The notes below the pieces were generated by a model that had not been told where the DNA came from, made no database searches, and saw only the letters and a program-made list of their open reading frames with translations. Of a stretch of 56,537 nucleotides of DNA, positions 15,876 to 24,929 are shown piece after piece. Position 1 is the stretch's first letter; every line of letters begins with the position of its first letter. A program made the position numbers and the translations under genes. Source of the DNA: Betaproteobacteria bacterium (GTDB taxonomy: Bacteria; Pseudomonadota; Gammaproteobacteria; Burkholderiales; SG8-41); NCBI GenBank assembly GCA_003820645.1, contig RPOR01000009.1:1-56537 (forward strand). Reading direction: 5' to 3'.

Positions 15876-17848
15876 GCGTGTACCTCGCGTCCTTGCCTGA
15901 CGGAGTGCCCGGCACTTTGTACCGCGGGCAGCGTAAACGTCACCACCGTCCCTGCACCGGGCTGCGAATGCACTTCGATCTGCCCGCCGATGCGCTGCGC
16001 GCGCTCGCGCATGATACGCAGGCCGATATGCGCCTCGGCAGCATCGGGCGCAGCCTGCGCATCGAAGCCACGTCCGTCATCACTCACGGTGAACCGGTAG
16101 ACCGCATCACGGTGCAGCGTCAGCGCAACGCGGGTGGCACCGGCATGCTTGCGCACATTCGACAGTGCCTCCTGCAGGATATGCAGCACCTGCAGCTGAC
16201 TCTCGGCATGCAGCGGCACGCCGGTTCCGGAATCAGCAAACTCCGTCGCAAGGCCCGCCTGTGCAGCGAAGCGCGCCAGCATCTTCTGCAAAGCGACGCC
16301 GATGTCCTCTTCCTGCTTTACCCGGGCGCGGAAATGGGTCAACAGCTCGCGCACATCGTCGTAGCTTTCCTGCACGCCCTCGCGGATACGGCCGAGCACT
16401 TCGGCAATTTCGCCGCGCGCGTCGCGTGCCAGCGAATCTTCCAGCATCTGCACCTGGATGTTGAGAAAGGCCAGCGCCTGCGCAATCGAGTCGTGCAGTT
16501 CCCGGGCGAGCAGGCTGCGCTCCTCATAGACCGCGAGCTCACGGTCGCGCGAGGCAAGGCGCTGGTTTTCGATGGCAACACCGAGATTCTGGCCCAGCGC
16601 CTCGAGCAGCTGGCGATCCTCCCGGCTGATGGGGTGCGGCATCGTAAAATACAGATTGAAAATCCCCAGCAGTTCGCGTTTCAGGCGGATCGGAAAGATG
16701 CCCACGGTACGATAGCCCGCCACGCGGCAATCGACAGCCACATCCGGCGCAATACCGTCGAGTACATCCACCTCGCTGCGGTTGGCCTGCGCCGCCACGC
16801 CGCACAGGCATTCGCCCATGTCGACGCAGCGCTCCTCGCTGGCAAACCCGGCCGACAGCCCCTCGTGCGCATAGAGATGCAGGCTGCGCGTGCCGGAGTC
16901 GAGCAGCCGGACCGCGCCGCCCGCTGCGCCGTGCAGCGCCATCATACGGCGCAGAAAACTGCGGCACAGCTCCTCGGGCATGGCCGGCTCATTGAGCAGT
17001 CGCGCCACCTCGTACAGCGCTGCCAGTTCTCGGTTGCGCGCACCCAGATCGCGGGTCTGGTCGGCGACGCGCTCCTCCAGCGTGGCGTACAGGTTCTGCA
17101 GCCGGCTCGCCATGCGATTGAAACCTTCCGCCAGTTCGCCGAACTCGTCGCGGGTCTCCACCGGCAGCCGCGCACCGAATTCACCTGCGGTCATGCGCTG
17201 CATGCCGTCGGCAAGGCTCGCCACCGGACGCACCACCAGCAGGAACATCAGGTAGATCAGGGCGACGGTGCCCACCAGCGCCAGGGCGACCAATCCGAAC
17301 TGCATGTAACGCAGGATCGCGATATTGCGCGCGTTGTTGGCCTCGACCAGGCGCACCACCCGATCGATGCTGCCGACGAACACGTCGATCTCTGTACGCA
17401 ACGCACCCATCTGCTCGGCACGCAGCGCAGTGCCGCCGGCGATCGCCCGCTCGAGCAGCGGCTTCACGCGACCCAACCAGTTTTTTTCGACCGCATCGAG
17501 TTCGGCGAGGATGTCCCGGTCGCGGGGCAGCACCAGCGGCCGCGCCGGATCCCCCGATTTCAGTCCCGCCAGCACCTCCTCGAAACGGCGCATCTCGGCG
17601 CGGATCTCCTCCCGCGCAGCGGTATCCGGATTGCGCAGGCTGTCCGCCAGCAGATAGGCCATGCGATAGGAACGCATGCGCTCGCTGCCCATGTCGTTGA
17701 TGACCGCAGCGCCGCCCTCGAGCTTCCAGGATTCATACAGCGTGAAGCCGACGGCCGTCAGCGCCACGGCAAGAAAAGCAATGGCCATCCAGAACAGTTT
17801 TCCGCTCAGGCGCGGCCGTGACCGATTGGCCGGGCCGTTGCGGTTCAC
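15872..17848 (-). CDS. narX: nitrate/nitrite sensor histidine kinase NarX
   Basis: A 658-residue membrane kinase. Order: N-terminal transmembrane helix (about 17-37), periplasmic sensor with the P-box MGSERMRSYRMAYLL for nitrate, second helix (about 180-205), HAMP, GAF-like cysteine-containing central module, then HisKA_3 (ELHDSIAQALAFLNIQ) and HATPase with DDGRGFD and GLRIMRERA. Start is GTG 17848 behind GGAGG. It phosphorylates NarL, whose gene overlaps. Length is longer than E. coli NarX (598), mainly in the middle. Confidence 0.95.
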   Translation of the reverse strand: MNRNGPANRSRPRLSGKLFWMAIAFLAVALTAVGFTLYESWKLEGGAAVINDMGSERMRSYRMAYLLADSLRNPDTAAREEIRAEMRRFEEVLAGLKSGDPARPLVLPRDRDILAELDAVEKNWLGRVKPLLERAIAGGTALRAEQMGALRTEIDVFVGSIDRVVRLVEANNARNIAILRYMQFGLVALALVGTVALIYLMFLLVVRPVASLADGMQRMTAGEFGARLPVETRDEFGELAEGFNRMASRLQNLYATLEERVADQTRDLGARNRELAALYEVARLLNEPAMPEELCRSFLRRMMALHGAAGGAVRLLDSGTRSLHLYAHEGLSAGFASEERCVDMGECLCGVAAQANRSEVDVLDGIAPDVAVDCRVAGYRTVGIFPIRLKRELLGIFNLYFTMPHPISREDRQLLEALGQNLGVAIENQRLASRDRELAVYEERSLLARELHDSIAQALAFLNIQVQMLEDSLARDARGEIAEVLGRIREGVQESYDDVRELLTHFRARVKQEEDIGVALQKMLARFAAQAGLATEFADSGTGVPLHAESQLQVLHILQEALSNVRKHAGATRVALTLHRDAVYRFTVSDDGRGFDAQAAPDAAEAHIGLRIMRERAQRIGGQIEVHSQPGAGTVVTFTLPAVQSAGHSVRQGREVHA

Positions 17849-17881
17849 CGGGATGCCTCCATGAAGCGGATCCGGCCTATG

Positions 17882-18034
17882 CTAATGCTCGCGGTCGTCG
17901 TCATCCATCAATATCCGGTGTGCGGGACCTTCGAGATCATCGAACTGGCCGCTGCGCAGCGCCCACCAGAACACCCCGCCGATCGCGAACACCAGCACCA
18001 CGCTCAGTGGAATCAGCAGGTAGAGAATTTCCAT
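17882..18034 (-). CDS. ccoS: cbb3-type cytochrome oxidase assembly protein CcoS
   Basis: A 50-residue single-helix protein: MEILYLLIPLSVVLVFAIG, then FWWALRSGQFDDLEGP, which is the family signature, and an acidic tail (LMDDDD). CcoS is needed to put heme and copper cofactors into the cbb3 oxidase. It follows ccoI, as in most proteobacteria. The ccoNOQP oxidase genes are not in this window. A longer frame upstream is a shadow. Confidence 0.95.
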   Translation of the reverse strand: MEILYLLIPLSVVLVFAIGGVFWWALRSGQFDDLEGPAHRILMDDDDREH

Positions 18035-18122
18035 GGTTTCGTGCCCTCGTACGTCACCGGGCTGGCACGCGCCAGCGCGAGTACCGCAGCAACATCTGTA
18101 ATGCAGGCTACCATGTTCCGCA

Positions 18123-20624
18123 TTATCGCTGCTGCACGGCGGCTGTGCCGGCAACCGCCGGACGCAGCAGCCGCAGCGCGTTCGCCACCACCAGCAGCGA
18201 ACTGGCCGACATGCCGATCGCGGCAACCAGCGGCGTCACCAGGCCCGCCATCGCCAGGGGCAACGCCACCGCGTTGTAGACCACTGCCCAGGCAAGGTTC
18301 TGGCGGATCACGCGCAGCGTGCGCCGCGACGCCCGCACGGTTTCAGCCAGCGTATCCAGCCGGTCCGCCATCAGGATGATGTCGGCGCTGATCTGCGCCA
18401 GCTCGGTTCCACCGCCCAGCGCAATCGACACCTGCGCCTGCGCCAGTACCGGCGCGTCGTTGACGCCATCGCCGACCATTGCCACGATGGCGCCCTGCGC
18501 CTGCAGCTCTCTGACCCAGGACAGCTTGTCGGCAGGTGTCGCGCCGCCACGATATTCAGCGATGCCGAGTTCAGCCGCGGTGTGCGCGGCGCGCTGCGGA
18601 CGATCGCCCGAGAGCAGCGCAAGCTGCAGACCGTCGGCGGCAAGCGCCCGGATCATCGCCGGGGCATCATGGCGCACCACGTCGTCGAGCATGAACAAGG
18701 CGATCCAGCCGCGTTCATCGCCCAGCGCCACCATGCTCACCGCATCCGCAATGCAGTCGAGTTCCGGCGGCAATGCCTGGCGATGCAGTTCGGCGACGAA
18801 TGGCGGTTTGCCGATCCGCAGCAATCGGCCACTGACCACCCCTTCGACGCCCTGCCCGGCGACCGTGCGCACACCGCTCGCGACCGGATGCACGCCCTGT
18901 GCCGCAGCCACCAGTGCGCGCCCGACGGGATGCTCGGACCAGGATTCAAGGGCTGCGGCATGCGCTAAGCTCTGCGCGCGCGTGTCAACCGACAGCAGCT
19001 TCACACCGGCGAGCACCATATGCCCGCTGGTCAGGGTTCCGGTCTTGTCAAAGACGAAATGGGTTGCCCGCGCCAGCGTTTCCAGGGCCGTACCCCGCGT
19101 CACCAGGACGCCGGCACGGTAAGCGGCACCGGTGGCCGCCGTCAGCGCCGCCGGCGTCGCCAGTGACAAAGCACAGGGACAGGTCACCACCAGCATGGCC
19201 ACCGCGACCCATAGCGCCCGCGCCGGTTCGATCTGCCACCACACGGCAAAAGTGATCGCGGTGAGCAGCAGCAGAATGGCGACAAACCACTGGGCGACGC
19301 GATCAGCCGCAAGTGCGATGCGCGGCTTCTCCGATTGCGCGCGATCCATCAGCCGCACAATTCCCGCAAGTACCGTATCTTCACCGACCCGCCTCACGCG
19401 CATGGTGATCACACCATCGAGGTTGACAGCACCCCCGGTCAGCAGGTCGCCCGGACCCTTGGCAACGGGATGCGACTCCCCGGTGAGCAGTGATTCGTCT
19501 GCCGTGCTGACCCCGTCCACCACGACGCCATCGGCAGGTATCGCACCACCCGGGCGCACGCGCACCAGGTCATCCGGTTGCAGCGATGCGACTGCGACCC
19601 GCTCCGTCGCGCCAGCGCCGTCTTTCATCAACCGCTCTGCGGTAGCCGGCACCAGGCGGACCAGCTGCTCCTGCGTCTGCACCGCCCTGGCGCGCCCCGC
19701 CATCTCGAGAAAACGTGCCGCCAGCAGCAGGAACACGAACATCGACACCGAATCGAAATACACCTCGCCGGCGGCATTCCAGGTGGCACCGACGCTGGCC
19801 GTAAATGCGATCACGATACCCAGCGCCACCGGCACATCCATGCCGACGCGCCGGCTGCGCAGATCGCGCCAGGCACCGGTATAGAACGGCACGGCCGACC
19901 ACAACGCCACCGGCAAGGTCAGTACCAGGCTGGCAATACGCATCAACTGTTCGATATCGGGCGTCATCGCACCGCCGGCGATATACACCGGGATCGCGTA
20001 CATCATCACCTGCATCATGCTGAAGCCGGCGATGAACAAGCGCCACAACAGCACGCTGCGCTCGCGGCGCAGGCGTTCCTCGGCACGGCCGCTGTCATAC
20101 GGGTGTGCGTTATAGCCGAGATCCGCAACGGCGCGCAGGATCGTGCTCAACGCAGTGACCTGCGTATCCCAGCGGATCCGGGCGCGCCGCGTCGCGTAGT
20201 TCAGCGCCACCGCCCGGACTCCGGGGAGGCGCGCCAGGCGTTGTTCGATCAGCCACACGCAGGCGGCACAGGTCACGCCGTCGATCAGCAGCGACGCCTC
20301 TTTTTCATGCACAGCCGCCGGTGCATCGCGCACGAAATTGCGCTGCACCTCGGGCATGTCATAGACGCCGAGTTCGGCCGGTACGCCGCCGCTGCTCCGC
20401 GCAGACGGAGCCGGCGCCGTACGGTTGCGGTAATAGGCACCCAGCCCGTTGTCGACGATGGTCTGTGCGACAGCCTGGCAGCCGCGGCAGCAGGTGTCGT
20501 GTTCGATGCCGTCCAGCGTGACGGGAAACACTGCCGCATCCAGCGGCAGACCGCAATGAAAACACCCCGCGGCGGTATCCTTCGCGGGGTGCCTGGGCCC
20601 TGAGACCGGCGTTATCGCCGTCAT
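18123..20624 (-). CDS. ccoI: copper-translocating P-type ATPase CcoI/FixI
   Basis: An 833-residue CopA2-type ATPase that exports copper for cbb3 oxidase assembly. N-terminal CFHCGLP and CCRGCQAV cysteines, then a heavy-metal domain with GVTCAACVWLIEQ (about 110-125), eight helices with CPC (VTCPCALSLATP), phosphorylation site DKTGTLTSG and hinge GDGVNDAP. The extra N-terminal cysteine segment distinguishes CcoI from ordinary CopA. It is followed by ccoS after 88 bp and preceded by ompW after 16 bp, so it may share the FNR-controlled ompW promoter. Confidence 0.96.
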   Translation of the reverse strand: MTAITPVSGPRHPAKDTAAGCFHCGLPLDAAVFPVTLDGIEHDTCCRGCQAVAQTIVDNGLGAYYRNRTAPAPSARSSGGVPAELGVYDMPEVQRNFVRDAPAAVHEKEASLLIDGVTCAACVWLIEQRLARLPGVRAVALNYATRRARIRWDTQVTALSTILRAVADLGYNAHPYDSGRAEERLRRERSVLLWRLFIAGFSMMQVMMYAIPVYIAGGAMTPDIEQLMRIASLVLTLPVALWSAVPFYTGAWRDLRSRRVGMDVPVALGIVIAFTASVGATWNAAGEVYFDSVSMFVFLLLAARFLEMAGRARAVQTQEQLVRLVPATAERLMKDGAGATERVAVASLQPDDLVRVRPGGAIPADGVVVDGVSTADESLLTGESHPVAKGPGDLLTGGAVNLDGVITMRVRRVGEDTVLAGIVRLMDRAQSEKPRIALAADRVAQWFVAILLLLTAITFAVWWQIEPARALWVAVAMLVVTCPCALSLATPAALTAATGAAYRAGVLVTRGTALETLARATHFVFDKTGTLTSGHMVLAGVKLLSVDTRAQSLAHAAALESWSEHPVGRALVAAAQGVHPVASGVRTVAGQGVEGVVSGRLLRIGKPPFVAELHRQALPPELDCIADAVSMVALGDERGWIALFMLDDVVRHDAPAMIRALAADGLQLALLSGDRPQRAAHTAAELGIAEYRGGATPADKLSWVRELQAQGAIVAMVGDGVNDAPVLAQAQVSIALGGGTELAQISADIILMADRLDTLAETVRASRRTLRVIRQNLAWAVVYNAVALPLAMAGLVTPLVAAIGMSASSLLVVANALRLLRPAVAGTAAVQQR

Positions 20625-20640
20625 CCGGGGGTTACCTTCA

Positions 20641-21237
20641 TCAGAATTTCATCCCCAATCCGAGGCCCACTATAATCGGGTTGATCTTGAAATTTGCCAC
20701 GGTGGCGCCCGTTGCCGCCAGCTTGACGTCAGTGTCAATCCAGATTTTCTTGATGTCAATGTTGACGAAGAACGTCTTGTTGATCGGGAAATCCGCGCCG
20801 ATCTGCAGCGCACCACCCCAGCTGCTGTTGTCCACTGTCGCCGCACCGCCCAGCAGGTTGATGTCGTAGAACTTCGTGTAGTTGATACCCGCGCCGACAT
20901 ACGGCCGGAACGAAGCGCTGTCCGGAGCAAAGTGGTACTGCAGCGTCAGTGTCGGCGGCAGCAGGGATACATCGCCGATCGGCGCACCGGCCGAGGTGAT
21001 TTCATGCTGCTTGGTCGCCAGGATCAGTTCCATTGCCAGGTTGCCGGTCAGAAAATAGCTGAAGTCCAGTTCCAGCGTAGTCTCCGTGCTCGCATCCAGA
21101 CTCAGCGCCGATGAACTCGCATCCGGACTGATGTTGATGACGCGTGCGCGTCCGAGCCAGTCTCCCTGTGCTGCACTTGCGATGCTGCTTGCCAGCCCGA
21201 TTGCCAACGCCACCGCTACCCATAACCGCCGTTTCAT
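20641..21237 (-). CDS. ompW: OmpW-family outer membrane protein
   Basis: A 198-residue beta-barrel precursor. The signal peptide ends around residue 22 (IASAAQG). OmpW hallmarks are PTLTLQYHFAPD, FRPYVGAGINYT and a C-terminal aromatic Phe (GLGMKF), recognised by the Bam complex. OmpW forms a small eight-stranded barrel with a hydrophobic channel and is induced under low oxygen in several proteobacteria. A class II FNR site stands upstream. It is the first gene of the long minus-strand run. Confidence 0.93.
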   Translation of the reverse strand: MKRRLWVAVALAIGLASSIASAAQGDWLGRARVINISPDASSSALSLDASTETTLELDFSYFLTGNLAMELILATKQHEITSAGAPIGDVSLLPPTLTLQYHFAPDSASFRPYVGAGINYTKFYDINLLGGAATVDNSSWGGALQIGADFPINKTFFVNIDIKKIWIDTDVKLAATGATVANFKINPIIVGLGLGMKF

Positions 21238-21263
21238 GAGCTTCTCCTTGTGATTGAATTGCG

Positions 21264-21312
21264 CCAGGCGATGCTAGGACAGCAACCAGCGACGGGATTT
21301 GACCCATATCAA
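21264..21312 (-). promoter_or_regulatory. FNR-type promoter of ompW
   Basis: TTGACCCATATCAA at 21299-21312 matches the FNR/ANR consensus TTGAT-N4-ATCAA at 9 of 10 positions. On the minus strand a TAGCAT -10 element lies at 21271-21276, predicting a start near 21264. The FNR box centre is then 41.5 bp upstream, the classic class II activation distance. Leader to the ompW ATG is about 27 bases. The box also lies 32 bp before the aat ATG on the other strand and might affect that gene. Confidence 0.75.
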
Positions 21313-21343
21313 ATACCGTTCATGCAATCAGGGGCGGTTTAGA

Positions 21344-22051
21344 ATGACCGGCATGATTCCCTGGCTGGAAAACGGCGACCCTTTCCCCCCGGTCGAGCGT
21401 GCCCTGGACAAACCCGGCGGCCTGCTGGCAGCAGGCACTGACTTGTCACCGGCACGGCTGCTCACGGCTTACCGTAACGGCATCTTCCCCTGGTACAGCG
21501 CCGGGCAGCCGGTGCTGTGGTGGAGCCCCGACCCGCGGATGGTGCTGTTCCCTGCCGAATTCCGCATGCCGCGCTCGCTCGCCAAGCGGCTGCGCCGGCG
21601 CGATTACGAAATCCGCGTCGATACTGCTTTCGAAACCGTGATGCGGGCGTGCGCCGCGCCGCGTGATGACGCCGCTGGCACCTGGATCACGCCGGAGATG
21701 ATTGCCGCCTACTGTGAATTGCATCGCCTCGGCCATGCGCACTCGGTCGAAACCTGGATCGCCGGCGAGCTTGCCGGCGGACTCTACGGCGTCGCGCTGG
21801 GCCGGATGTTCTACGGCGAGTCGATGTTCACCCGGGTGCCGGATGCCTCGAAAATCGCACTGGCTCACCTGGTGCGCCAGCTGGAGCGCCGAGAGTTCGG
21901 CATGATCGACTGCCAGATGAACACCGCGCACCTCGCACGCTTCGGTGCGCGGGAGCTGCCGCGCACCGCGTTTTCGCGGCGTCTGGCGGAATTGGTAAAC
22001 TACCCCACGTCCGCCGATGTCTGGCGCTTTGACAACGACCTGATGACTTGA
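21344..22051 (+). CDS. aat: leucyl/phenylalanyl-tRNA-protein transferase
   Basis: A 235-residue cytoplasmic enzyme that adds Leu or Phe from aminoacyl-tRNA to proteins with N-terminal Arg or Lys, marking them for ClpS/ClpAP. Family motifs: [76 protein letters not shown] and [12 protein letters not shown] 21344 is taken; ATG 21353 (MIPWLE) is an equally common start in the family. The next gene, bpt, begins 10 bp after the stop. Confidence 0.96.
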   Translation: MTGMIPWLENGDPFPPVERALDKPGGLLAAGTDLSPARLLTAYRNGIFPWYSAGQPVLWWSPDPRMVLFPAEFRMPRSLAKRLRRRDYEIRVDTAFETVMRACAAPRDDAAGTWITPEMIAAYCELHRLGHAHSVETWIAGELAGGLYGVALGRMFYGESMFTRVPDASKIALAHLVRQLERREFGMIDCQMNTAHLARFGARELPRTAFSRRLAELVNYPTSADVWRFDNDLMT

Positions 22052-22061
22052 GCCCTTAGCG

Positions 22062-22787
22062 GTGACCAACCTCTCCGAATTTCCGCTGTCAGTGCTGCAG
22101 TTCTACGCCACTGCGCCGTATCCGTGCAGCTACCTGCCGGAGCGCATGGCCCGTTCGCAGGTCGCCACGCCCAGCCATCTGATTGACAGCCCCATCTACA
22201 GCGAACTGGTCCGCGCGGGATTCCGCCGCAGCGGCGCGTTCACCTACCGCCCGCACTGCGACCACTGCCGCGCCTGCGTCCCGGTGCGCGTGGTAGCCGA
22301 AGATTTCCGGCCGAACCGCACCCAGCGCCGTACCGCACAACGCCACGCCGCACTGGAATCGCAGATACTGGAACTCAAATACCACCCTGAACACTATGCG
22401 CTGTACCTGCGCTACCAGGCGATGCGCCACGCCGGGGGCGGTATGGACCAGGACAGCCGTGAACAGTACCGGCACTTCCTGCTGCAAAGTAATGTCGACT
22501 CCCGGCTGGTCGAATTCCGCGAAGACGGCGTGCTGCGCATGGTCAGCATCCTCGACCAGTTGCAGGACGGGCTGTCGTCGGTATATACATTCTTCGATCC
22601 CGAAATATCGGGCGCCAGCTTTGGCACTTACAACATCCTGTGGCAGATAAAACTCTGCCGCCAGCTTGACCTGCCGTATCTCTATCTGGGCTACTGGATC
22701 GCGCAGAGCAGGAAAATGGCCTACAAGATCCAGTTCCAGCCGATGGAAGGCCTGCGCAACGGCCGCTGGCAGCCGCTTGCGGGCTGA
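22062..22787 (+). CDS. bpt: aspartate/glutamate leucyltransferase
   Basis: A 241-residue enzyme that attaches Leu to N-terminal Asp or Glu, the second branch of the bacterial N-end rule. Characteristic segments are [13 protein letters not shown], the cysteine-rich [24 protein letters not shown], and [17 protein letters not shown] near the end. The start is GTG 22062. aat and bpt form a pair here. The response regulator gene follows after 14 bp and may be in the same transcript. Confidence 0.95.
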   Translation: MTNLSEFPLSVLQFYATAPYPCSYLPERMARSQVATPSHLIDSPIYSELVRAGFRRSGAFTYRPHCDHCRACVPVRVVAEDFRPNRTQRRTAQRHAALESQILELKYHPEHYALYLRYQAMRHAGGGMDQDSREQYRHFLLQSNVDSRLVEFREDGVLRMVSILDQLQDGLSSVYTFFDPEISGASFGTYNILWQIKLCRQLDLPYLYLGYWIAQSRKMAYKIQFQPMEGLRNGRWQPLAG

Positions 22788-22801
22788 AGGCCCGCCTTGC
22801 C

Positions 22802-23482
22802 ATGCGCATCCTGATCATCGAAGACGACGCGACCATCGCAGCGAACCTCTACGATTTCCTCGAAGCGCAGGGACACCACGTCGATGCCGCCGGCGACGGC
22901 ATTACCGGACTGCATCTGGCGGTGACGCAGGCATTTGACGCCATCGTGCTCGATGTCGGGCTGCCCGGGATGAGCGGTCTGACACTGGTGCGCAAGCTGC
23001 GCGACGAGGCGCACGTGGACACGCCGGTTCTGATGCTGACCGCGCGCGACACGCTGGATGACAAGCTCGAGGGCTTCGCACGCGGCGCCGATGATTATCT
23101 GGTCAAGCCGTTTTCGCTGAAGGAGGTCGAGGCCCGGCTGACCGCGATGTACAAGCGCGGCAGCGGACGCGTCACCACGCGCCTGCTGCAGGCCGGCACC
23201 CTGGTACTGGACCCGAAAACCATGACCGTACGCTTCGCCGGCAATGAAGTGAAGTTGCCGCCCAAGTGCCTGCGCATCCTGGAGTTGCTGCTGCGTGAAC
23301 CGGGGCGTGTCATCAGCCGCGACGAAATCGAGCGCCTGGTCTGGGGCGAAGTGCAGGAAACCAGCGATACGCTGCGCAGCCATCTGCATACGCTGCGCCG
23401 CGCATTGACGGCGGCCGGCGGCTACGATCCCGTGGAAACGCTGCACGGCGTCGGTTACCGCGTGCGGACCGCCGACGCATGA
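22802..23482 (+). CDS. OmpR/QseB-type response regulator
   Basis: A 226-residue regulator. The receiver domain has DD at 8-9, phospho-Asp51 in IVLDVGLPGMSG, Thr in MLTARD and Lys in LVKPF. The C-terminal winged helix (about 130-223) includes ISRDEIERLVWG and RSHLHTLRRAL. It is followed by its kinase with a 4-bp overlap. The 11-bp repeats at 24758-24799, in front of the next operon, are the natural candidate target. Signal unknown; the closest overall type is QseB/TctD. Confidence 0.9.
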   Translation: MRILIIEDDATIAANLYDFLEAQGHHVDAAGDGITGLHLAVTQAFDAIVLDVGLPGMSGLTLVRKLRDEAHVDTPVLMLTARDTLDDKLEGFARGADDYLVKPFSLKEVEARLTAMYKRGSGRVTTRLLQAGTLVLDPKTMTVRFAGNEVKLPPKCLRILELLLREPGRVISRDEIERLVWGEVQETSDTLRSHLHTLRRALTAAGGYDPVETLHGVGYRVRTADA

Positions 23483-24741
23483 AAACGCCGGACCTTCGGG
23501 TACGGGTTGCCGCAGCGGTCGCAATTACCTGCATCGCCGTTGTCACCGCGCTTGCACTGACGTTGTATACCGCCTCCGAAGATCTCGAGGAATCACTGGT
23601 CGACCAGATCGTCGGCGAGGAAATGACCTATCTCGTCCGGCATCATCTTGACAACCCGCACATCCTGGTCCGGGAGCCGGGTCCCAATCTGCAGTATTAC
23701 GTCGTGCGCAACGATGCCGACATCGCACGCCTGCCCACATCGCTGCGCGCATTGCCGGTCGGCCACCACGAAATCGGCACCGGCATTGACGAACAACATG
23801 TTGCAATACGTGAGGTCAACGGCACGCGATTCATCGTTGCCTATGATGCCGGCCCGCATGAACTGCGCGAGCAGCAGTTCAAACGCCTGCTGCTGTTCGC
23901 GCTGGCCACCGTGACCGTCATCGCCGCAGCGCTCGGCTACTGGATTGCCGGCCTGATCACCCGCCAGATCACCGACCTCTCCGCGCGGGTCGCGACGCTT
24001 GACCCCGGAATGCGTCGAGCCCCGCTGGCGCGGCAGGGGCAGGACGCGGAAGTGTCAGCACTGGCCCGCGCATTCGACCAGTATGAAACGCGAATCCGTG
24101 AACTCATCGCGAGGGAACAGGAGTTCACCGGCAATGCGAGCCACGAATTGCGAACCCCCCTGACCGCGATCCGCACCAGTTGCGAACTGCTGGAAGCAGA
24201 GCCCGGGTTGCCGGACAAGGTGAGGGCGCGTATCAGCGGAATCGCCACTGCCGCACAACGCATGACCGGCCAGATCGAAACCCTGCTGTACCTTGCCCGG
24301 GCACAGGTGGCAGGCACCAAGGAAGCAGTGCCCATCGCGGAATGCGTAAAGGATGCAGTACAGCCTCTGCTTCAGGAAATTGCCCATAAGCAGATCACCT
24401 TCGCCAGCACCATTCCCGGGGATGCCATACTGCTGGTGAACCGGCAGGCTCTCGATATCGTCATTGCCAATCTGCTGCGCAACGCAGTGATGTATACCGA
24501 ACGCGGCCACATCCGGGTCAGCCTGGATGGCGACTGGCTGACGGTTGCCGACACCGGCATCGGCATTCCGGCCGACCAGTTGCCGCACATTTTCGGGCGA
24601 TTCCAGCGGGGCGGCGATCAGGGCGAAGGTTTTGGACTCGGCCTCGCCATCGTCAAGCGGATCTGCGACCACCACGGCTGGCGCATCGAAGCACAGAGCA
24701 TCCCGTCCCAGGGCTCCACGTTCCGCCTGAAACTGTCGTGA
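23479..24741 (+). CDS. sensor histidine kinase
   Basis: A 420-residue inner-membrane kinase. Helix 1 lies at about 8-30 and helix 2 at 135-160, enclosing a periplasmic sensor of about 105 residues. A HAMP-like linker follows, then the HisKA box with His222 in GNASHELRTPLTAIR, the N box (IVIANLLRNAVMYTERG), G1 (VADTGIGIP), and G2 (GEGFGLGLAIVKRI). ATGA overlap with the regulator gene shows they are a pair. It stands directly before the hemolysin-family operon, implying control of that operon. The sensor domain has no recognised ligand motif. Confidence 0.9.
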   Translation: MKTPDLRVRVAAAVAITCIAVVTALALTLYTASEDLEESLVDQIVGEEMTYLVRHHLDNPHILVREPGPNLQYYVVRNDADIARLPTSLRALPVGHHEIGTGIDEQHVAIREVNGTRFIVAYDAGPHELREQQFKRLLLFALATVTVIAAALGYWIAGLITRQITDLSARVATLDPGMRRAPLARQGQDAEVSALARAFDQYETRIRELIAREQEFTGNASHELRTPLTAIRTSCELLEAEPGLPDKVRARISGIATAAQRMTGQIETLLYLARAQVAGTKEAVPIAECVKDAVQPLLQEIAHKQITFASTIPGDAILLVNRQALDIVIANLLRNAVMYTERGHIRVSLDGDWLTVADTGIGIPADQLPHIFGRFQRGGDQGEGFGLGLAIVKRICDHHGWRIEAQSIPSQGSTFRLKLS

Positions 24742-24757
24742 CCGGCCCGGCCGGGTG

Positions 24758-24815
24758 TTCCTCACAGATTCTTCACGGCCAGCACACAATTTCCTGACAC
24801 GGGCGTCCCTATCCT
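24758..24815 (+). promoter_or_regulatory. 11-bp-phased direct repeats and promoter of the hemolysin-family operon
   Basis: TTCCTCACAGA (24758), TTCTTCACGGC (24769) and TTCCTGACACG (24791) are spaced by exactly 11 and 22 bp, with a degenerate unit at 24780. This phasing is typical of OmpR/PhoB-family operators. The last repeat takes the place of a -35 element, and TATCCT at 24810-24815 is a plausible -10, predicting a start near 24822. It would be activated by the response regulator encoded at 22802. The site starts 16 bp after the kinase stop. Confidence 0.55.
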
Positions 24816-24929
24816 GCAGGCATGCGAGAAATTGCCGCGCGCCGCCTGCTGCCTGCCTACCGGATCGACCGGACACCGGGGTGGACCGCCGCTGCAATCC
24901 GCAACGGTTCACTTTGCAAAGGTCAGAAC

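Noticed and set aside
15872-17848. Frame on the opposite strand (15878-17821) as a real gene
   Set aside because: It mirrors narX, which has a complete domain order and P-box.
24822-24929. ATG 24822 as start of the hemolysin-family protein
   Set aside because: It coincides with the predicted transcription start, lacks a ribosome site and adds 36 residues not typical of the family.
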